Of a stretch of 64,000 nt of DNA, positions 44,725 through 54,132 are shown piece by piece. The translations under genes were made by a program, and so were the position numbers. This DNA is from Fulvivirga sp. M361 (GTDB lineage: Bacteria; Bacteroidota; Bacteroidia; Cytophagales; Cyclobacteriaceae): the NCBI RefSeq assembly GCF_007097395.1, contig NZ_VKDC01000018.1, positions 1 to 64,000 on the forward strand. Direction: 5' to 3'. How positions within the stretch are numbered: the first letter of the stretch is position 1; each line of letters starts with the position of its first letter. The notes under the pieces are model-generated. The model was not told where the DNA came from. It was given only the letters and a program-made list of their open reading frames with translations, and did not search any database.

Positions 44725-45762
44725 TCAATCTGTTTCTCCTTTTTCAGATAGCGCTATCGCAATGGGTTTTGTCGCAGGAAATTGCGAAAATACAATCACC
44801 ATAATCACGGTAATAGGAACACTTAGGATCATACCGGTCACACCCCAAATAGCGCCCCAAAATGACAATGCTATGATCGTTACCAATGAGCTTATATTCA
44901 TAGAAGTGCCCATCAACTTGGGTTCTATGATATTACCTACAATAATTTGTATTGCACCTACAAACAGTAAAACCATTAAGCCCGGTGTGAATTCGCCAAA
45001 TTGCAGCAGACAAAACGCAGCTGGAAATAATGTTCCGATCAGTGATCCAATGGTGGGAATGAAATTCAATACAAAGATGAGAAAAGCCCAGAATACAGGA
45101 GAATCAATACCGATAATAACCAATACGACATAGCTTAACAGGCCGGTCAACAAACTCACAAATGTTTTAAGCCCCAGGTATTTTGTAATTGACAATTCTA
45201 TTTTGCCCAGGATACCGGATACTTTGTCAAAGCGATCAGCATCTGTAAATAAATTCTTCAACTTGATCCGGAAATAGGTTTGCTCCAGAAAAATGAATAA
45301 GGCGTAAAGAATGATCATAAAGGCGTTGCTCAATATATCGGTCAACGAATTGAAAATTAGTCCCAGAGCAGCTCCAAGGTCGAAATCGCCGGAATGCTCC
45401 TCGATCATTTCCATAATATCCAGATTCAATATGTCATTCATGTCGTTCATCAACGCGTCAAGATTCACTTCATACTTCTTGTAAGACTGTGCTAATGCTT
45501 TAATGTTGGACGATATTACCTGGGAGGCAAAAGCTAAGATGGTGAGTAAAAGTGCGGATGCAATCAGGTTTTTCGCCCATGCCGGAAACTTATTTTTAAC
45601 GAACCGGACTTTGTCCAGAACCAGACGGATCTTTCGCATTACAAACCATAAAAGCAAAGCAAATACAAAGGGTATAAGGAGGCTTTTTCCAAAAATGAGT
45701 ATAACCACAATGGAAATGGAGGTGATGAAGAAGTAAGCAAGGTTCTTAAGATTCATAGACAT
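44725..45762 (-). CDS. AI-2E family (TerC-like PerM) membrane transporter
   Basis: A 345-residue polytopic inner-membrane protein of the AI-2E/PerM family. Hydrophobic segments occur at ~10-45, 65-85, 135-165 and in the C-terminal half, with family-typical FGKSLLIPFVFALLLWF near the N-terminus. FLNFIPTIGSLIGTLFPA, VGNIIEPKLMGTSMNISSLVTIIALSFWGAIWGVTGMILSVPI lie in the C-terminal half. Some members transport autoinducer-2, others Na+/H+; the actual substrate here is unknown. It is probably not part of the adjacent PULs: it stands alone, with a 382-bp gap upstream. Confidence 0.9.
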   Translation of the reverse strand: MSMNLKNLAYFFITSISIVVILIFGKSLLIPFVFALLLWFVMRKIRLVLDKVRFVKNKFPAWAKNLIASALLLTILAFASQVISSNIKALAQSYKKYEVNLDALMNDMNDILNLDIMEMIEEHSGDFDLGAALGLIFNSLTDILSNAFMIILYALFIFLEQTYFRIKLKNLFTDADRFDKVSGILGKIELSITKYLGLKTFVSLLTGLLSYVVLVIIGIDSPVFWAFLIFVLNFIPTIGSLIGTLFPAAFCLLQFGEFTPGLMVLLFVGAIQIIVGNIIEPKLMGTSMNISSLVTIIALSFWGAIWGVTGMILSVPITVIMVIVFSQFPATKPIAIALSEKGETD

Positions 45763-46144
45763 TGAAGCGTTTGAAGATATACATGAAGCACAGCTAATCT
45801 AATGAGTATAAGCTAATAATGAGTTACATCACTGTACTTTTATACGGCAAGATTTTAAAAGCACGCTGTAATGGAATGAACATGAGTAATGTACATAGTG
45901 TCAAAGTTTTTGCCTTAATTCAAACAAAGTTCAGTTGACACTACCTGACAGAATTCCAGATTTAAGCATAGAAACCTGAAAGCGAATATCTAAGCCCTGC
46001 CGGGAATTGCCACGCTCAAGATAGGATTCAATGAGACCATGGGATACCAACACGATTTCTCCCCGCTTTGTGAACCTTTGTGCTACTTTGTGCCGCTTTG
46101 TGTAACCACTCTACCTGGCTTAAGTACCTTAGACTTGAGACTGA
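45763..46144. other. Intergenic region with a phased 10-bp repeat
   Basis: This 382-bp gap separates the AI-2E-type gene from the aldose epimerase gene. The only clear structure is the tandem CTTTGTG array at 46066-46105. No ORF or RNA gene was recognised; the promoter of the AI-2E-type gene must lie here. Confidence 0.5.
46066..46105. repeat. Four CTTTGTG heptamers at an exact 10-bp period
   Basis: CTTTGTG occurs at 46066, 46076, 46086 and 46096, each followed by a variable trinucleotide (AAC, CTA, CCG, TAA), so the repeats are in phase with one DNA turn. It lies downstream of the aldose epimerase stop. Comparable short CTTTG(T/C)G-rich intergenic arrays are known to me from other Bacteroidota genomes as dispersed repeats, but a function is not established. 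Confidence 0.7.
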
Positions 46145-47329
46145 TCAGTTCTTGCCAGTTAAGATAAATTTATAGATGGATTGGGAGCGATACGTTTCAC
46201 TGGGCCTGAGAATAACATTAGGAAAGTGAGGCTGATTGGGCGAGTCGGGAAAATGCTGGGTTTCCAGGCAAAATGCACCTCGAAACTCATAAGGTCCGTT
46301 TTTACCTTCACTTGTTCCATCCAGAAAATTTCCTCCATAAAACTGAAGTCCCGGCTCAGTGGTAAAGACCCGCATCTCTATACCGGATAAGGGGGACTTA
46401 ACGAAAGCTGCCAGCCCTGGTGTTTGGGTCTTCCCTTTGTCCAGCACAAAGTTATGATCATACCCTTTCCCAAACATCAATTGTTGGTGTATGTTTTCCA
46501 CACGTGCCCCAATGGCCGTTAGATTAGTAAAATCGAAAGGTGTAGCTGATACCGGAGCGATCTTTCCTGAAGGTATGAGGGTTTCGTCTACGGGAATATA
46601 TTGATTTGCCTCAACTTTCAACAAATGCTCATTAATACTTCCGGAACCGTCTCCGTTCAAATTAAAAAAAGCATGGTTGGTCAGGTTGATGGGTGTGGCA
46701 TGGTCCGTAGTGGCTTTGTAATCCATCACTAACTCGTTCTGATTGGTGAGGGTGTAGGTCATTTCTATGTTTAAATTTCCGGGAAAGCCTTCTTCTCCAT
46801 CAGGTGAAAAATAACGGAGCGCAATAGCAGTATCACTTACCTCTTCTACTTCCCATACTACATTGTGATAGCCTCCGGGGCCGCCATGAAGACTGTTTTT
46901 GTCGTTATTTGGATTGAGCTGATAAGCTATGCTATCTAATGTGAATTGTGCACCAGCTATGCGATTGCCGTACCTCCCGATCAGCGCCCCGAAATAATGC
47001 TCACCGGAGTTGAGATATTCCTCCAGGCTATTGTATCCCAAAACCACATCAGTGGGCTGGCCATCCTTGTCCGGGACGATGAGATGTACAATTCTGCCTC
47101 CGTAGTTCGTAATTGTTACTTTCAATCCGTTATTATTTTCCAGAAGATACAGATCTACTTCTTTCCCATTGAGTGGTTGCTGAAAGGCCGTTCTTATCGA
47201 TGGGTAACTCCAGTCTTGGTCGTGTGATATCTTCTGACAACCTGAAACAAGCAGGATCATAAGTCCGCCAAAAAACATCTGGATTATTTTATTTTTAGTC
47301 CACCTTGTTGCTTTAGTCATAATGATCAA
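46145..47329 (-). CDS. galM: Aldose 1-epimerase (mutarotase), lipoprotein
   Basis: A 394-residue GalM-type mutarotase with a lipoprotein signal (GLMILLVSGC), so it acts in the periplasm or at the surface. Conserved motifs are GYNSLEEYLNSGEHYFGALIGRYGNRIAGA, LHGGPGGYHNVVWE, the active-site His in PINLTNHAFFNLNG, GYDHNFVL, and the catalytic Glu in LETQHFPDSPNQPHFPN. It interconverts alpha and beta anomers of aldoses such as galactose, glucose or arabinose. As the last gene of PUL 2 it would equilibrate sugar released by the GH43/GH93-like enzymes before uptake. The 151-nt gap from the GH43 gene permits cotranscription. Confidence 0.9.
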   Translation of the reverse strand: MIIMTKATRWTKNKIIQMFFGGLMILLVSGCQKISHDQDWSYPSIRTAFQQPLNGKEVDLYLLENNNGLKVTITNYGGRIVHLIVPDKDGQPTDVVLGYNSLEEYLNSGEHYFGALIGRYGNRIAGAQFTLDSIAYQLNPNNDKNSLHGGPGGYHNVVWEVEEVSDTAIALRYFSPDGEEGFPGNLNIEMTYTLTNQNELVMDYKATTDHATPINLTNHAFFNLNGDGSGSINEHLLKVEANQYIPVDETLIPSGKIAPVSATPFDFTNLTAIGARVENIHQQLMFGKGYDHNFVLDKGKTQTPGLAAFVKSPLSGIEMRVFTTEPGLQFYGGNFLDGTSEGKNGPYEFRGAFCLETQHFPDSPNQPHFPNVILRPSETYRSQSIYKFILTGKN

Positions 47330-47480
47330 AATTAATCGTTGAAATGGAATGGCTTTCCTGAGCGCCGGTTCCGAAAAAGTTAAACGCTATTTATCCGGGT
47401 TACATTTATTGAATTAAGAGCGAGCCCGCCGGCCCGCCCGGTTTTAGATAGTTCGTATCAAAAAAACTTACCTTATCATT

Positions 47481-49691
47481 TTATCGGATCACTAACCGAT
47501 GCCCCGTAGTCGTCTCTCCATTTATAATTTGGAGTAAATAGATTCCGGGGGAAGTCCCTCTTATGTCCAGCCTGATCTCCTTGCTTTTAGCGATACTCCA
47601 CCTTGCCACTTCATGGGACATCACATCATAAAGTACCGCCTCTGCGCCCCGCTGTCCAAAGTTCCCTAAAACTTGTATAAAATCATTCGTAGGGTTGGGA
47701 TATACTTTTAATGATATTTTAGTTTCCTCTTTTATGATTGTATCATTGTTCACCCCTCTGTGAGCGATCCGCGCAGATGAAGTATTCACCCTTTCAAATT
47801 TCCATAGCTGACAGTCACCACCCCAGTACGTCCACTGCTGGATATTAGCGCCGGGTACCGTTGAGCAACCGTCAACGTCCACAGCAAGGCCGCTGGATTT
47901 ATTGATGATACTGTAGAACCCATTGCCTGCTGGTTGAATGCTGAATTTTTGACAATCATTGCTGTAAGCGTCCCATTGCTGAATGTTAGCGCCCGGCTGG
48001 TCCGAACAGCCCGGCACATCCAATACCCGTCCACTCTCCTGTGACCGGATCATGAAGTAACCGTCACCGGTATCCTCTACATTCCAGCGCTGGCAGTTAT
48101 TATTAAGCCATGTCCACTGGGCGATGTTCGTACCGTTGTTGCTATTGCAACCTGCAAGGTCCATGGCCAGTTGACTTTGCCTGGAGATGATGCGATATAC
48201 ACCCGGACCCATAGCTTCTTCCGTACCCAGCCAGTCCAACCGAAAGTGTTGCTGGTGATTCCCTAAATAGTCGTATTGCTGAAGATTAGCGCCATTATTG
48301 TTACCCCCAAACTGTATATCCAGCGCTTTCCCACTTTGTTTGGATAGGATACGGTAAAATCCTCCTCCAACATCTACGAAAGACCATTTTTGACAGTCTG
48401 CTCCATTTGGGGCCCACATTTGCACGTTCGCCGCATTAGAGTTTGAACAGTTGGCTACCTCGAGCACCATTCCTCCCTGGAGAGAAGTGATCATATAGTA
48501 ACCATCATTCGTAGCCTGGACGTGCCACTTCTGACAATCCACATTATCATCATCCCACTGATGAACATTGGCTCCTTTTTCAATGGAACAGCCTGCTACA
48601 TCCAGCGGTTTATTACTGCTCCGCACCACGATCTTATAAATGCCATTGGCTACTGGAGAACCACCTGGTAATCCCGCTTCTCCTGCCGGCGCCTGTTGCT
48701 TCATTCCGGTTTCTACCGGTACACCGAAATTTGGTGTGCCGTCACTATTCCAGGTAATGCGCTGTGCTCTTGTGGTGCGGCTGGCATCGCAGGCGCCTGA
48801 TGCATTGGTGGTGGCGTGATAAGCGAACCAATCTTCGGTGCCATTCGGGGAAGTAAAGAAAAAATGATGTCCCGGTCCGTAGGCTGCTACGGATGCATTG
48901 GATTGAAAAACCGGGTTGGGGTGCTTGAACCAGTTTCCGGTGTTCATTGGATCTAAATTATCATTCATGGTCAGCATGCCTAACTTGTAATCCGGTGTCC
49001 AGCAACCATTGGCCGAATACACCAAAAATACTTTTCCGTTTTTCCGGATAACTTCAGGGCCTTCATTGACACTACCATTGTTTTCCCAGGAAAGTGTAGG
49101 GCTGGAAAGTAGGGTACGCCCGGGAGCCAATGTCCAGGGATTACTCATAGAGGCAATGTAGATACGCTGAGGTTTATCGATGTTAGCGTTGTAATCCACC
49201 CCTGACCAGATAAAGTAATGCGTACCGGACAGATGGAGTACAGTGCCATCAATAGCCCATAGATCATTCGATGTGTCATAAATGCGTCCTTTAAATATCC
49301 AGGTGCCAGACATAGGGTCGGACGAAGTATTTTCTAATACCCAGGTCCGCATGTCATTGGTAGAGTTCGTTAGCGACGCACTGAAATAGATGTACCATTT
49401 ATTATCAATGCGAAACATTTCAGGTGCCCAATAGAAATGCGTAGGCTGCCCTGCACCCGGTGTAAAGATCACCTGTAATGGCGCAGCTTTTAATCCTTCC
49501 AGTGTGGTAGCACGGCGCATGCTGATATTGCCACCTGTAGTACCGGTGTAATAGTAGTGACCGTTGTGATAGGTGATGAAAGGATCCGCCAAATCGCTGA
49601 TAGGATTCACAAAACTCTGCGCTTGTACCTGGACAGCGGCCATACAACTCGCTAATACCAAGGTCAGCGCTATACTGTAAATATTTTTCAT
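47481..49691 (-). CDS. GH43 glycosidase with two ricin-type lectin domains and T9SS tail
   Basis: 736 residues with a signal peptide (~1-24, AAVQVQAQ). Residues ~25-340 form a five-bladed GH43 propeller: general base Asp in SDLADPFITYHNGHYYY, pKa-modulating Asp in WAIDGTVLHLSG, general acid Glu in VNEGPEVIRKNGK. The closing segment with SGACDASRTTRAQR recalls arabinanase-type members close to GH43_26. Residues ~350-650 hold six Q-x-W type repeats (HQWDDDNVDCQKW, IQQWDAYSNDCQKF and others) making two beta-trefoil CBM13/ricin domains; the third repeat is degenerate. The C-terminal ~80 residues are a T9SS type A sorting domain. It is probably an extracellular arabinofuranosidase or arabinanase. 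Confidence 0.88.
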   Translation of the reverse strand: MKNIYSIALTLVLASCMAAVQVQAQSFVNPISDLADPFITYHNGHYYYTGTTGGNISMRRATTLEGLKAAPLQVIFTPGAGQPTHFYWAPEMFRIDNKWYIYFSASLTNSTNDMRTWVLENTSSDPMSGTWIFKGRIYDTSNDLWAIDGTVLHLSGTHYFIWSGVDYNANIDKPQRIYIASMSNPWTLAPGRTLLSSPTLSWENNGSVNEGPEVIRKNGKVFLVYSANGCWTPDYKLGMLTMNDNLDPMNTGNWFKHPNPVFQSNASVAAYGPGHHFFFTSPNGTEDWFAYHATTNASGACDASRTTRAQRITWNSDGTPNFGVPVETGMKQQAPAGEAGLPGGSPVANGIYKIVVRSSNKPLDVAGCSIEKGANVHQWDDDNVDCQKWHVQATNDGYYMITSLQGGMVLEVANCSNSNAANVQMWAPNGADCQKWSFVDVGGGFYRILSKQSGKALDIQFGGNNNGANLQQYDYLGNHQQHFRLDWLGTEEAMGPGVYRIISRQSQLAMDLAGCNSNNGTNIAQWTWLNNNCQRWNVEDTGDGYFMIRSQESGRVLDVPGCSDQPGANIQQWDAYSNDCQKFSIQPAGNGFYSIINKSSGLAVDVDGCSTVPGANIQQWTYWGGDCQLWKFERVNTSSARIAHRGVNNDTIIKEETKISLKVYPNPTNDFIQVLGNFGQRGAEAVLYDVMSHEVARWSIAKSKEIRLDIRGTSPGIYLLQIINGETTTGHRLVIR

Positions 49692-49758
49692 ATCCTTTTG
49701 TTTGGTTTGATTTTGTGTCTTTTTATGATGAGCTCCGGATCAACGGACCCATCAGGAC

Positions 49759-50976
49759 TCAGTCTTCTCTTACAATAGTGCCTGTCACCCAATGTACTTC
49801 GGCATGTCCATCGGCAAAATGCCGGCTTCCCAGTGCTACTATGGTATTTGCATCCAGTGCATGCACTGCATTGAAAAAAGCCCCTTCTTCAGGAGGGAGA
49901 TCAGGGAATGGGTAACTCACGTTAGAAAAATTCCTGGCGTCGCTGTCCCCGATCAGTACGTACATGGTATTTTTCTTCCAATCGGAACCGATGGTCCTGC
50001 CCCCTGTATCATGACAGGAGAGAATGGTTTCACCGGTGGGTAGCTGAATGAGGTATGGGCCACCTCCAAAATCCACCAAAGATTTGGACGTAGCCAGATA
50101 TCGTGTGACTTCCGAGGGTTTTTCGAACCGGTTCTTCAGGCTGGAATGTAGTATCCACGGAGAGTCCCTGTTGCCGACAGATTCAATCGCAAATACCATC
50201 CCTTTACCTTCGCGTAGCACCAGCGGTACGGCCATACCGTCACGTTTTCCTGAAGTATAGGCTACTGACCGTGGAATACTCCATGACATCCCGTCATTTT
50301 CGGACCGCACCATAAGGATCTCTTGTTCGATTTGATCCGATACTTGCCACCAGCGTGCCTCGCTGGAATAAAACATGAGGATGCCTCCTCCGGGGTGTTC
50401 TGCCATGGCGGGTTCCCATGAACGTCCGTAAGCTACAACACGTGGGGCTGACCAGGTCGCTCCACGGTCGTCGCTATGCATCACCTGGATATTATTGTGC
50501 TGGTTATCATCCGGATTACCTCGCCCCGTGAAGGCCAGTAATATCCTTCCATTTCTCAACTCCAGGAATTCCGGATTGGCAAAACCATAGTAATCCGGGT
50601 CTGTGTCAGCCATCATCACCTCTGTTTTTAGCCAGGTTTGACCGTTATCGAAGCTTTTCCTAAGGTACAGGTTGTCCCATTCGTTGTTTTGCGGACCACC
50701 ATGGTAAGCCAGGAACAGTGTATCTCCCCCGAGACTTAGCATGCGTGGATAGTCTGCACTGAATACCTCATGCGAAACTTTTTGCGGTTGTCCCCATTCG
50801 ATGTGCCGGATAGGTTTACCAGGGATGATTTTTTCGATTACCCACTGGGTAGTGTCCTCATCGGGTTCCTCGTTTGGACCCGGCGTGATATTTTCATCTC
50901 CCGAATGGCACGCCCATACACCAGCCAGTAACCATACCAAATAGTTGATTTGCTTTTTCATCGTTTTCTTATTCAA
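49759..50976 (-). CDS. BNR-repeat six-bladed propeller lipoprotein, GH93- or sialidase-like
   Basis: A 405-residue lipoprotein (signal ending WLLAGVWAC). Three Asp-box/BNR motifs are visible: SFDNGQTWLK, SDDRGATWSAP and SENDGMSWSIP. The fold is therefore a sialidase-type six-bladed propeller, shared by sialidases (GH33) and exo-alpha-1,5-L-arabinanases (GH93). The two adjacent GH43 genes favour GH93, but I do not see a diagnostic sialidase Arg triad or a GH93-only motif, so the family is left open. It overlaps the upstream gene by 8 nt. The role inferred from context is trimming arabinan-type side chains at the surface. Confidence 0.7.
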   Translation of the reverse strand: MNKKTMKKQINYLVWLLAGVWACHSGDENITPGPNEEPDEDTTQWVIEKIIPGKPIRHIEWGQPQKVSHEVFSADYPRMLSLGGDTLFLAYHGGPQNNEWDNLYLRKSFDNGQTWLKTEVMMADTDPDYYGFANPEFLELRNGRILLAFTGRGNPDDNQHNNIQVMHSDDRGATWSAPRVVAYGRSWEPAMAEHPGGGILMFYSSEARWWQVSDQIEQEILMVRSENDGMSWSIPRSVAYTSGKRDGMAVPLVLREGKGMVFAIESVGNRDSPWILHSSLKNRFEKPSEVTRYLATSKSLVDFGGGPYLIQLPTGETILSCHDTGGRTIGSDWKKNTMYVLIGDSDARNFSNVSYPFPDLPPEEGAFFNAVHALDANTIVALGSRHFADGHAEVHWVTGTIVRED

Positions 50977-52972
50977 AATAAGCTTCTGTACGCCCTACGG
51001 TGAGCAGCTCCCACAGCGAGGCTACAGTCCACCCGGGAGCAAAAAGGTCGTTGTAGAAGCCCTTACCAAATTTTCCGTAATCCCACTGTGTATGTTGTAC
51101 TACTTCGGGGTAGTAGCCTACCTTACCGATACCCACCATATGTCCTTCGTAGGGTAGGAGCTGAGAGCGCATGGAGGAGCGGATCACATGAGCAAAATGC
51201 GCAAAACGGGATTCTTTTGTTTCAGAGGCAAGCCAATCCAGGATCTCATCAAATTCAAAAATGTAGACATCTATGTGATTGTTTTCTACGGACACATTGC
51301 CCCACCCCCTGGATTTCAGACCCAGATCTCCCAGCATCTGTCCGGGTGCAAAAGGCACATCCCAGGTATAGTACCAGCTTAATGCAAAGTAGGAGGCCTT
51401 TTTAGCTTGCTCAATGTAATGTGCTCTTTCTTTGCCTTTACTTACCTGGGCCAGGTAATACAGCGAAGTAGCCACGTAGAGCGAGGCCTCCTTGTCTTCA
51501 CAATTAGCGTCCAGTGTAGAGGAAAAGTAATCTGCTTTGGAAATTAATTCCGATTCCTGGTAGGCCGCTACTTTTCCGGCCATCTCAAGATAACTTTTAT
51601 CACCAAAATACCGGTAAGCCATCACTAATGGCGGCACTGCACAAGAAGAGCTGCCACCACTGGCGTCTTTTACCTTCAGAACATCGTCGAACTTCCTTGG
51701 AAAAGAACCGTCTTTTTTTTGTAGTTTGGAAAATACCTCCAGCAGCGCTTTTACACGCGATTCCCATTCAGGATGAAGACGGCCGGCAGCCTTTTCGTAT
51801 CCCAGGTAAAACAGCGTGGCATAGAGACCCTCGGATTGCCTTCTGATGGAGAAAACATTTGCCTCCCGGTTATGATATTCGTCCACCACCTCTCGAAAAA
51901 GTCCGCCTTTTGTAAAGCCGTTGGCGAGGTAACTGTCCCATATTTGATTGGAAATAAACACCAATTCCCGGTCGCTTTGCTGATAACCGAACTCTAAAGA
52001 ATTGAATGCATTCAGTAGCACACGCCCCACAAATCCCACTTCCAATAGTGGCACTACTTCACAATCCGCCGTTTGAAGGTGTACGCCTGAATAGCCTTTA
52101 AGGTCACTGGTAGATGTGAAGGACTGTTTCCAGAATTTCGCTAACACATTTTTTATCTCCAGGTCAGAAAAACCGTCGTCTTTCACCGGTTCAGGTTTTT
52201 TAGTTTCAAAAGAAGTGGTCCACGACCGGGCCACGAAGTCGGAAAAATCACTTGCCTCAAAAGATCTGATGAGATATTCTACGGTCAACCGCTCTCCTGA
52301 ACGGACCAGGACAAAAGAGGTGACAGGTTCGCCCAAAGTGAGCTTTCGATAGTAACTATGTGGCGCTTCTTTATAGGGAATAGCGAAAGACAAAAAGACC
52401 TGACCTGTTTGTTCGCCAAAACCCATTGCCCCCAGGTTGGTAGGGCCACTGAGAATTACCTCTCCCTGGTTCAGGGGGGTCAGTGCGACTTTATCTGCAT
52501 CATCTGACCGGACCAGGTTGACTCCTTTGCCAGTGGCTGTGTCGTAAGCTCCGACGAGCGGTGTACTAAGGCGGTCCTCACGTACGATCCAGCTTTTATT
52601 TACCCGGGCATTGGGCGCTTTATCCGGAGACCGCAGGTTTTTCCGGTACCAAAAGCCCGGGAGATAAAACTGGGATGCCTCGTATTCCTGCTGACCAAGC
52701 GACAGCTTTCCGTACAAATTAATGTAGGTGTCTTCCTGTGCTTCAATCGTAATACTCAGGAGCTGATCATTAGCATTTCCGGAAAGCTCCTGAATGACCT
52801 GTACCGGCATCGCCTTATCCATTATCATTTCACCCTGCTTACCGGCAAGGGTATATTGTTTGGCCGGATTGCCTGGCGTTTTAACCGATAGTATATAGCT
52901 TATAGGGTAGTCCTGTGCATTCAGGGTGAGACAAGCCAAAATGCCAATACAAAGTGACACGTATTTTTTCAT
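50969..52972 (-). CDS. Secreted protein with (alpha/alpha)-barrel-like C-terminal half, unknown glycosidase candidate
   Basis: 667 residues with a signal peptide (~1-19, LTLNAQ). Residues ~20-270 look like a beta-sandwich. Residues ~280-660 form repeated amphipathic helices with aromatic and acidic residues (SIRRQSEGLYATLFYLGYE, LDANCEDKEASLYVATSLYYLAQ, ASYFALSWYYTWDVPF), as in six-hairpin glycosidases and lyases. I do not recognise the family and see no proven catalytic pair; SSTLDANCEDKEAS and NVSVENNHIDVYIFEFDE are candidate active-site segments. Being between two arabinan-type enzymes in one overlapping operon, it is likely a catabolic enzyme for the same glycan. This is inference. Confidence 0.65.
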   Translation of the reverse strand: MKKYVSLCIGILACLTLNAQDYPISYILSVKTPGNPAKQYTLAGKQGEMIMDKAMPVQVIQELSGNANDQLLSITIEAQEDTYINLYGKLSLGQQEYEASQFYLPGFWYRKNLRSPDKAPNARVNKSWIVREDRLSTPLVGAYDTATGKGVNLVRSDDADKVALTPLNQGEVILSGPTNLGAMGFGEQTGQVFLSFAIPYKEAPHSYYRKLTLGEPVTSFVLVRSGERLTVEYLIRSFEASDFSDFVARSWTTSFETKKPEPVKDDGFSDLEIKNVLAKFWKQSFTSTSDLKGYSGVHLQTADCEVVPLLEVGFVGRVLLNAFNSLEFGYQQSDRELVFISNQIWDSYLANGFTKGGLFREVVDEYHNREANVFSIRRQSEGLYATLFYLGYEKAAGRLHPEWESRVKALLEVFSKLQKKDGSFPRKFDDVLKVKDASGGSSSCAVPPLVMAYRYFGDKSYLEMAGKVAAYQESELISKADYFSSTLDANCEDKEASLYVATSLYYLAQVSKGKERAHYIEQAKKASYFALSWYYTWDVPFAPGQMLGDLGLKSRGWGNVSVENNHIDVYIFEFDEILDWLASETKESRFAHFAHVIRSSMRSQLLPYEGHMVGIGKVGYYPEVVQHTQWDYGKFGKGFYNDLFAPGWTVASLWELLTVGRTEAYFE

Positions 52973-53002
52973 TATTGTTTTTTAGTTTGCTTTTTGATCG
53001 GG

Positions 53003-54070
53003 TCAATATTCACCCGAAGGTTTGGTTAACTTTTGATAAAGAGGATGAGGTTGCCCAAAATCAGGTGTACCATCATCTTTCCAAAGAAAGGGCTGTATAC
53101 GTGCGGACCGCTTATTTCCACAACCCTGCCCGGCGAATCCATTGGCGTGGTAAATGATCCAGTCTTCCGTACCATCTTTTGATGTAAAAAAACCATTGTG
53201 TCCGGGACCAAAGGCATTCCCCTCAGGGTTCTGAATAAAGACAGGTTGCGGACTTTTTTCCCATGAAGCCGGGTCCATAAGATCGGCATCCTTCCGGGCT
53301 GACAGCATCCCAAGCGTATAACCATCCGTCCAGCAACCTCCTGCAGAATACACAATGAATAGCCTGTCATCTTTCTTTAACATCTGAGGCCCTTCGGTTA
53401 CTGTTGGGATTACTCCGTTGGTTTCCCACGAAAGTTCCGGGCTCGTAAGTAATACCCGCTTCCCGGTAGGAGTGAGGGGGTCACTCATTTTACAGATATA
53501 GATGTTTTGCCTGATGTTCGTTACGCCTTCCCACCCGGACCAGAGATAGTAGAGCTGATCCTCATGTTCGAAGATGGTCCCGTCGATAGCCCACCGGTTG
53601 TCCGGTAGTTTTAGTTCACCGCTATCGACCCATTGACCTGCCATTGGATCTTCATGGCTGTTTTCCAATACAAACATCCGATGGTTCTCATTATTACCAT
53701 CATCAGCGGCATAGTATACATACCATTTTCCATGTACACGATGGATCTCCGGGGCCCAGATGTTTTGTGAATTTGGCCCTGTGGAAGGAGGTGTCCATAT
53801 CACCTTTTTAAATGCACCTGACAGGTTGGACATCTCAGATGAACGATACAGTGTCACATTAACTCCGGTCGTGAAGGTTAGGAAATATTGACCTTCGGTT
53901 TGAAATACCCACGGGTCCGGCCCATGGGTATGGATCGGGTTAAGAAAAAGAGAGTCTGATTCCACATCAGGCTGGTCGGGCAGCTGGCTTTCCGGTGTCT
54001 GATTGGTCGCACAGGTCCAAAATAAAAGTAATAAAGACCCAATAGATGGCAAGAAAAGCATTTTTGACAT
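53003..54070 (-). CDS. GH43 glycosidase, lipoprotein
   Basis: The start is placed at ATG 54070 (MSKMLFLPSIGSLLLLFWTC), which gives a regular lipoprotein signal; the in-frame ATG at 54112 only adds 14 residues. The single GH43 five-bladed propeller has Asp in THGPDPWVF, Asp in NRWAIDGTIFEHED and Glu in TVTEGPQMLKKDD as the catalytic triad. NGFAGQGCGNKRSARIQ closes the propeller, as in the GH43 domain of the 47481 protein, to which it is clearly related. An exo-acting alpha-L-arabinofuranosidase or arabinanase role fits, but specificity is not proven. The lipoprotein signal suggests surface or periplasmic attachment, in contrast to the T9SS-secreted paralogue. It lies 62 nt after susD. Confidence 0.87.
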   Translation of the reverse strand: MSKMLFLPSIGSLLLLFWTCATNQTPESQLPDQPDVESDSLFLNPIHTHGPDPWVFQTEGQYFLTFTTGVNVTLYRSSEMSNLSGAFKKVIWTPPSTGPNSQNIWAPEIHRVHGKWYVYYAADDGNNENHRMFVLENSHEDPMAGQWVDSGELKLPDNRWAIDGTIFEHEDQLYYLWSGWEGVTNIRQNIYICKMSDPLTPTGKRVLLTSPELSWETNGVIPTVTEGPQMLKKDDRLFIVYSAGGCWTDGYTLGMLSARKDADLMDPASWEKSPQPVFIQNPEGNAFGPGHNGFFTSKDGTEDWIIYHANGFAGQGCGNKRSARIQPFLWKDDGTPDFGQPHPLYQKLTKPSGEY

Positions 54071-54132
54071 ACACATTAGTAAATATGAAGTAGTGAGGAC
54101 TGGAAAAACCAATCCTCTATATCACACAAATT

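Noticed and set aside
46066-46105. CTTTGTG array as a CRISPR
   Set aside because: Repeats of 7 nt and spacers of 3 nt are far too short, and no cas gene is present.
49759-50976. Firm sialidase (GH33) call for the BNR protein
   Set aside because: Asp boxes are shared with GH93 and other propellers, the sialidase Arg triad was not identified, and the neighbours suggest arabinan.
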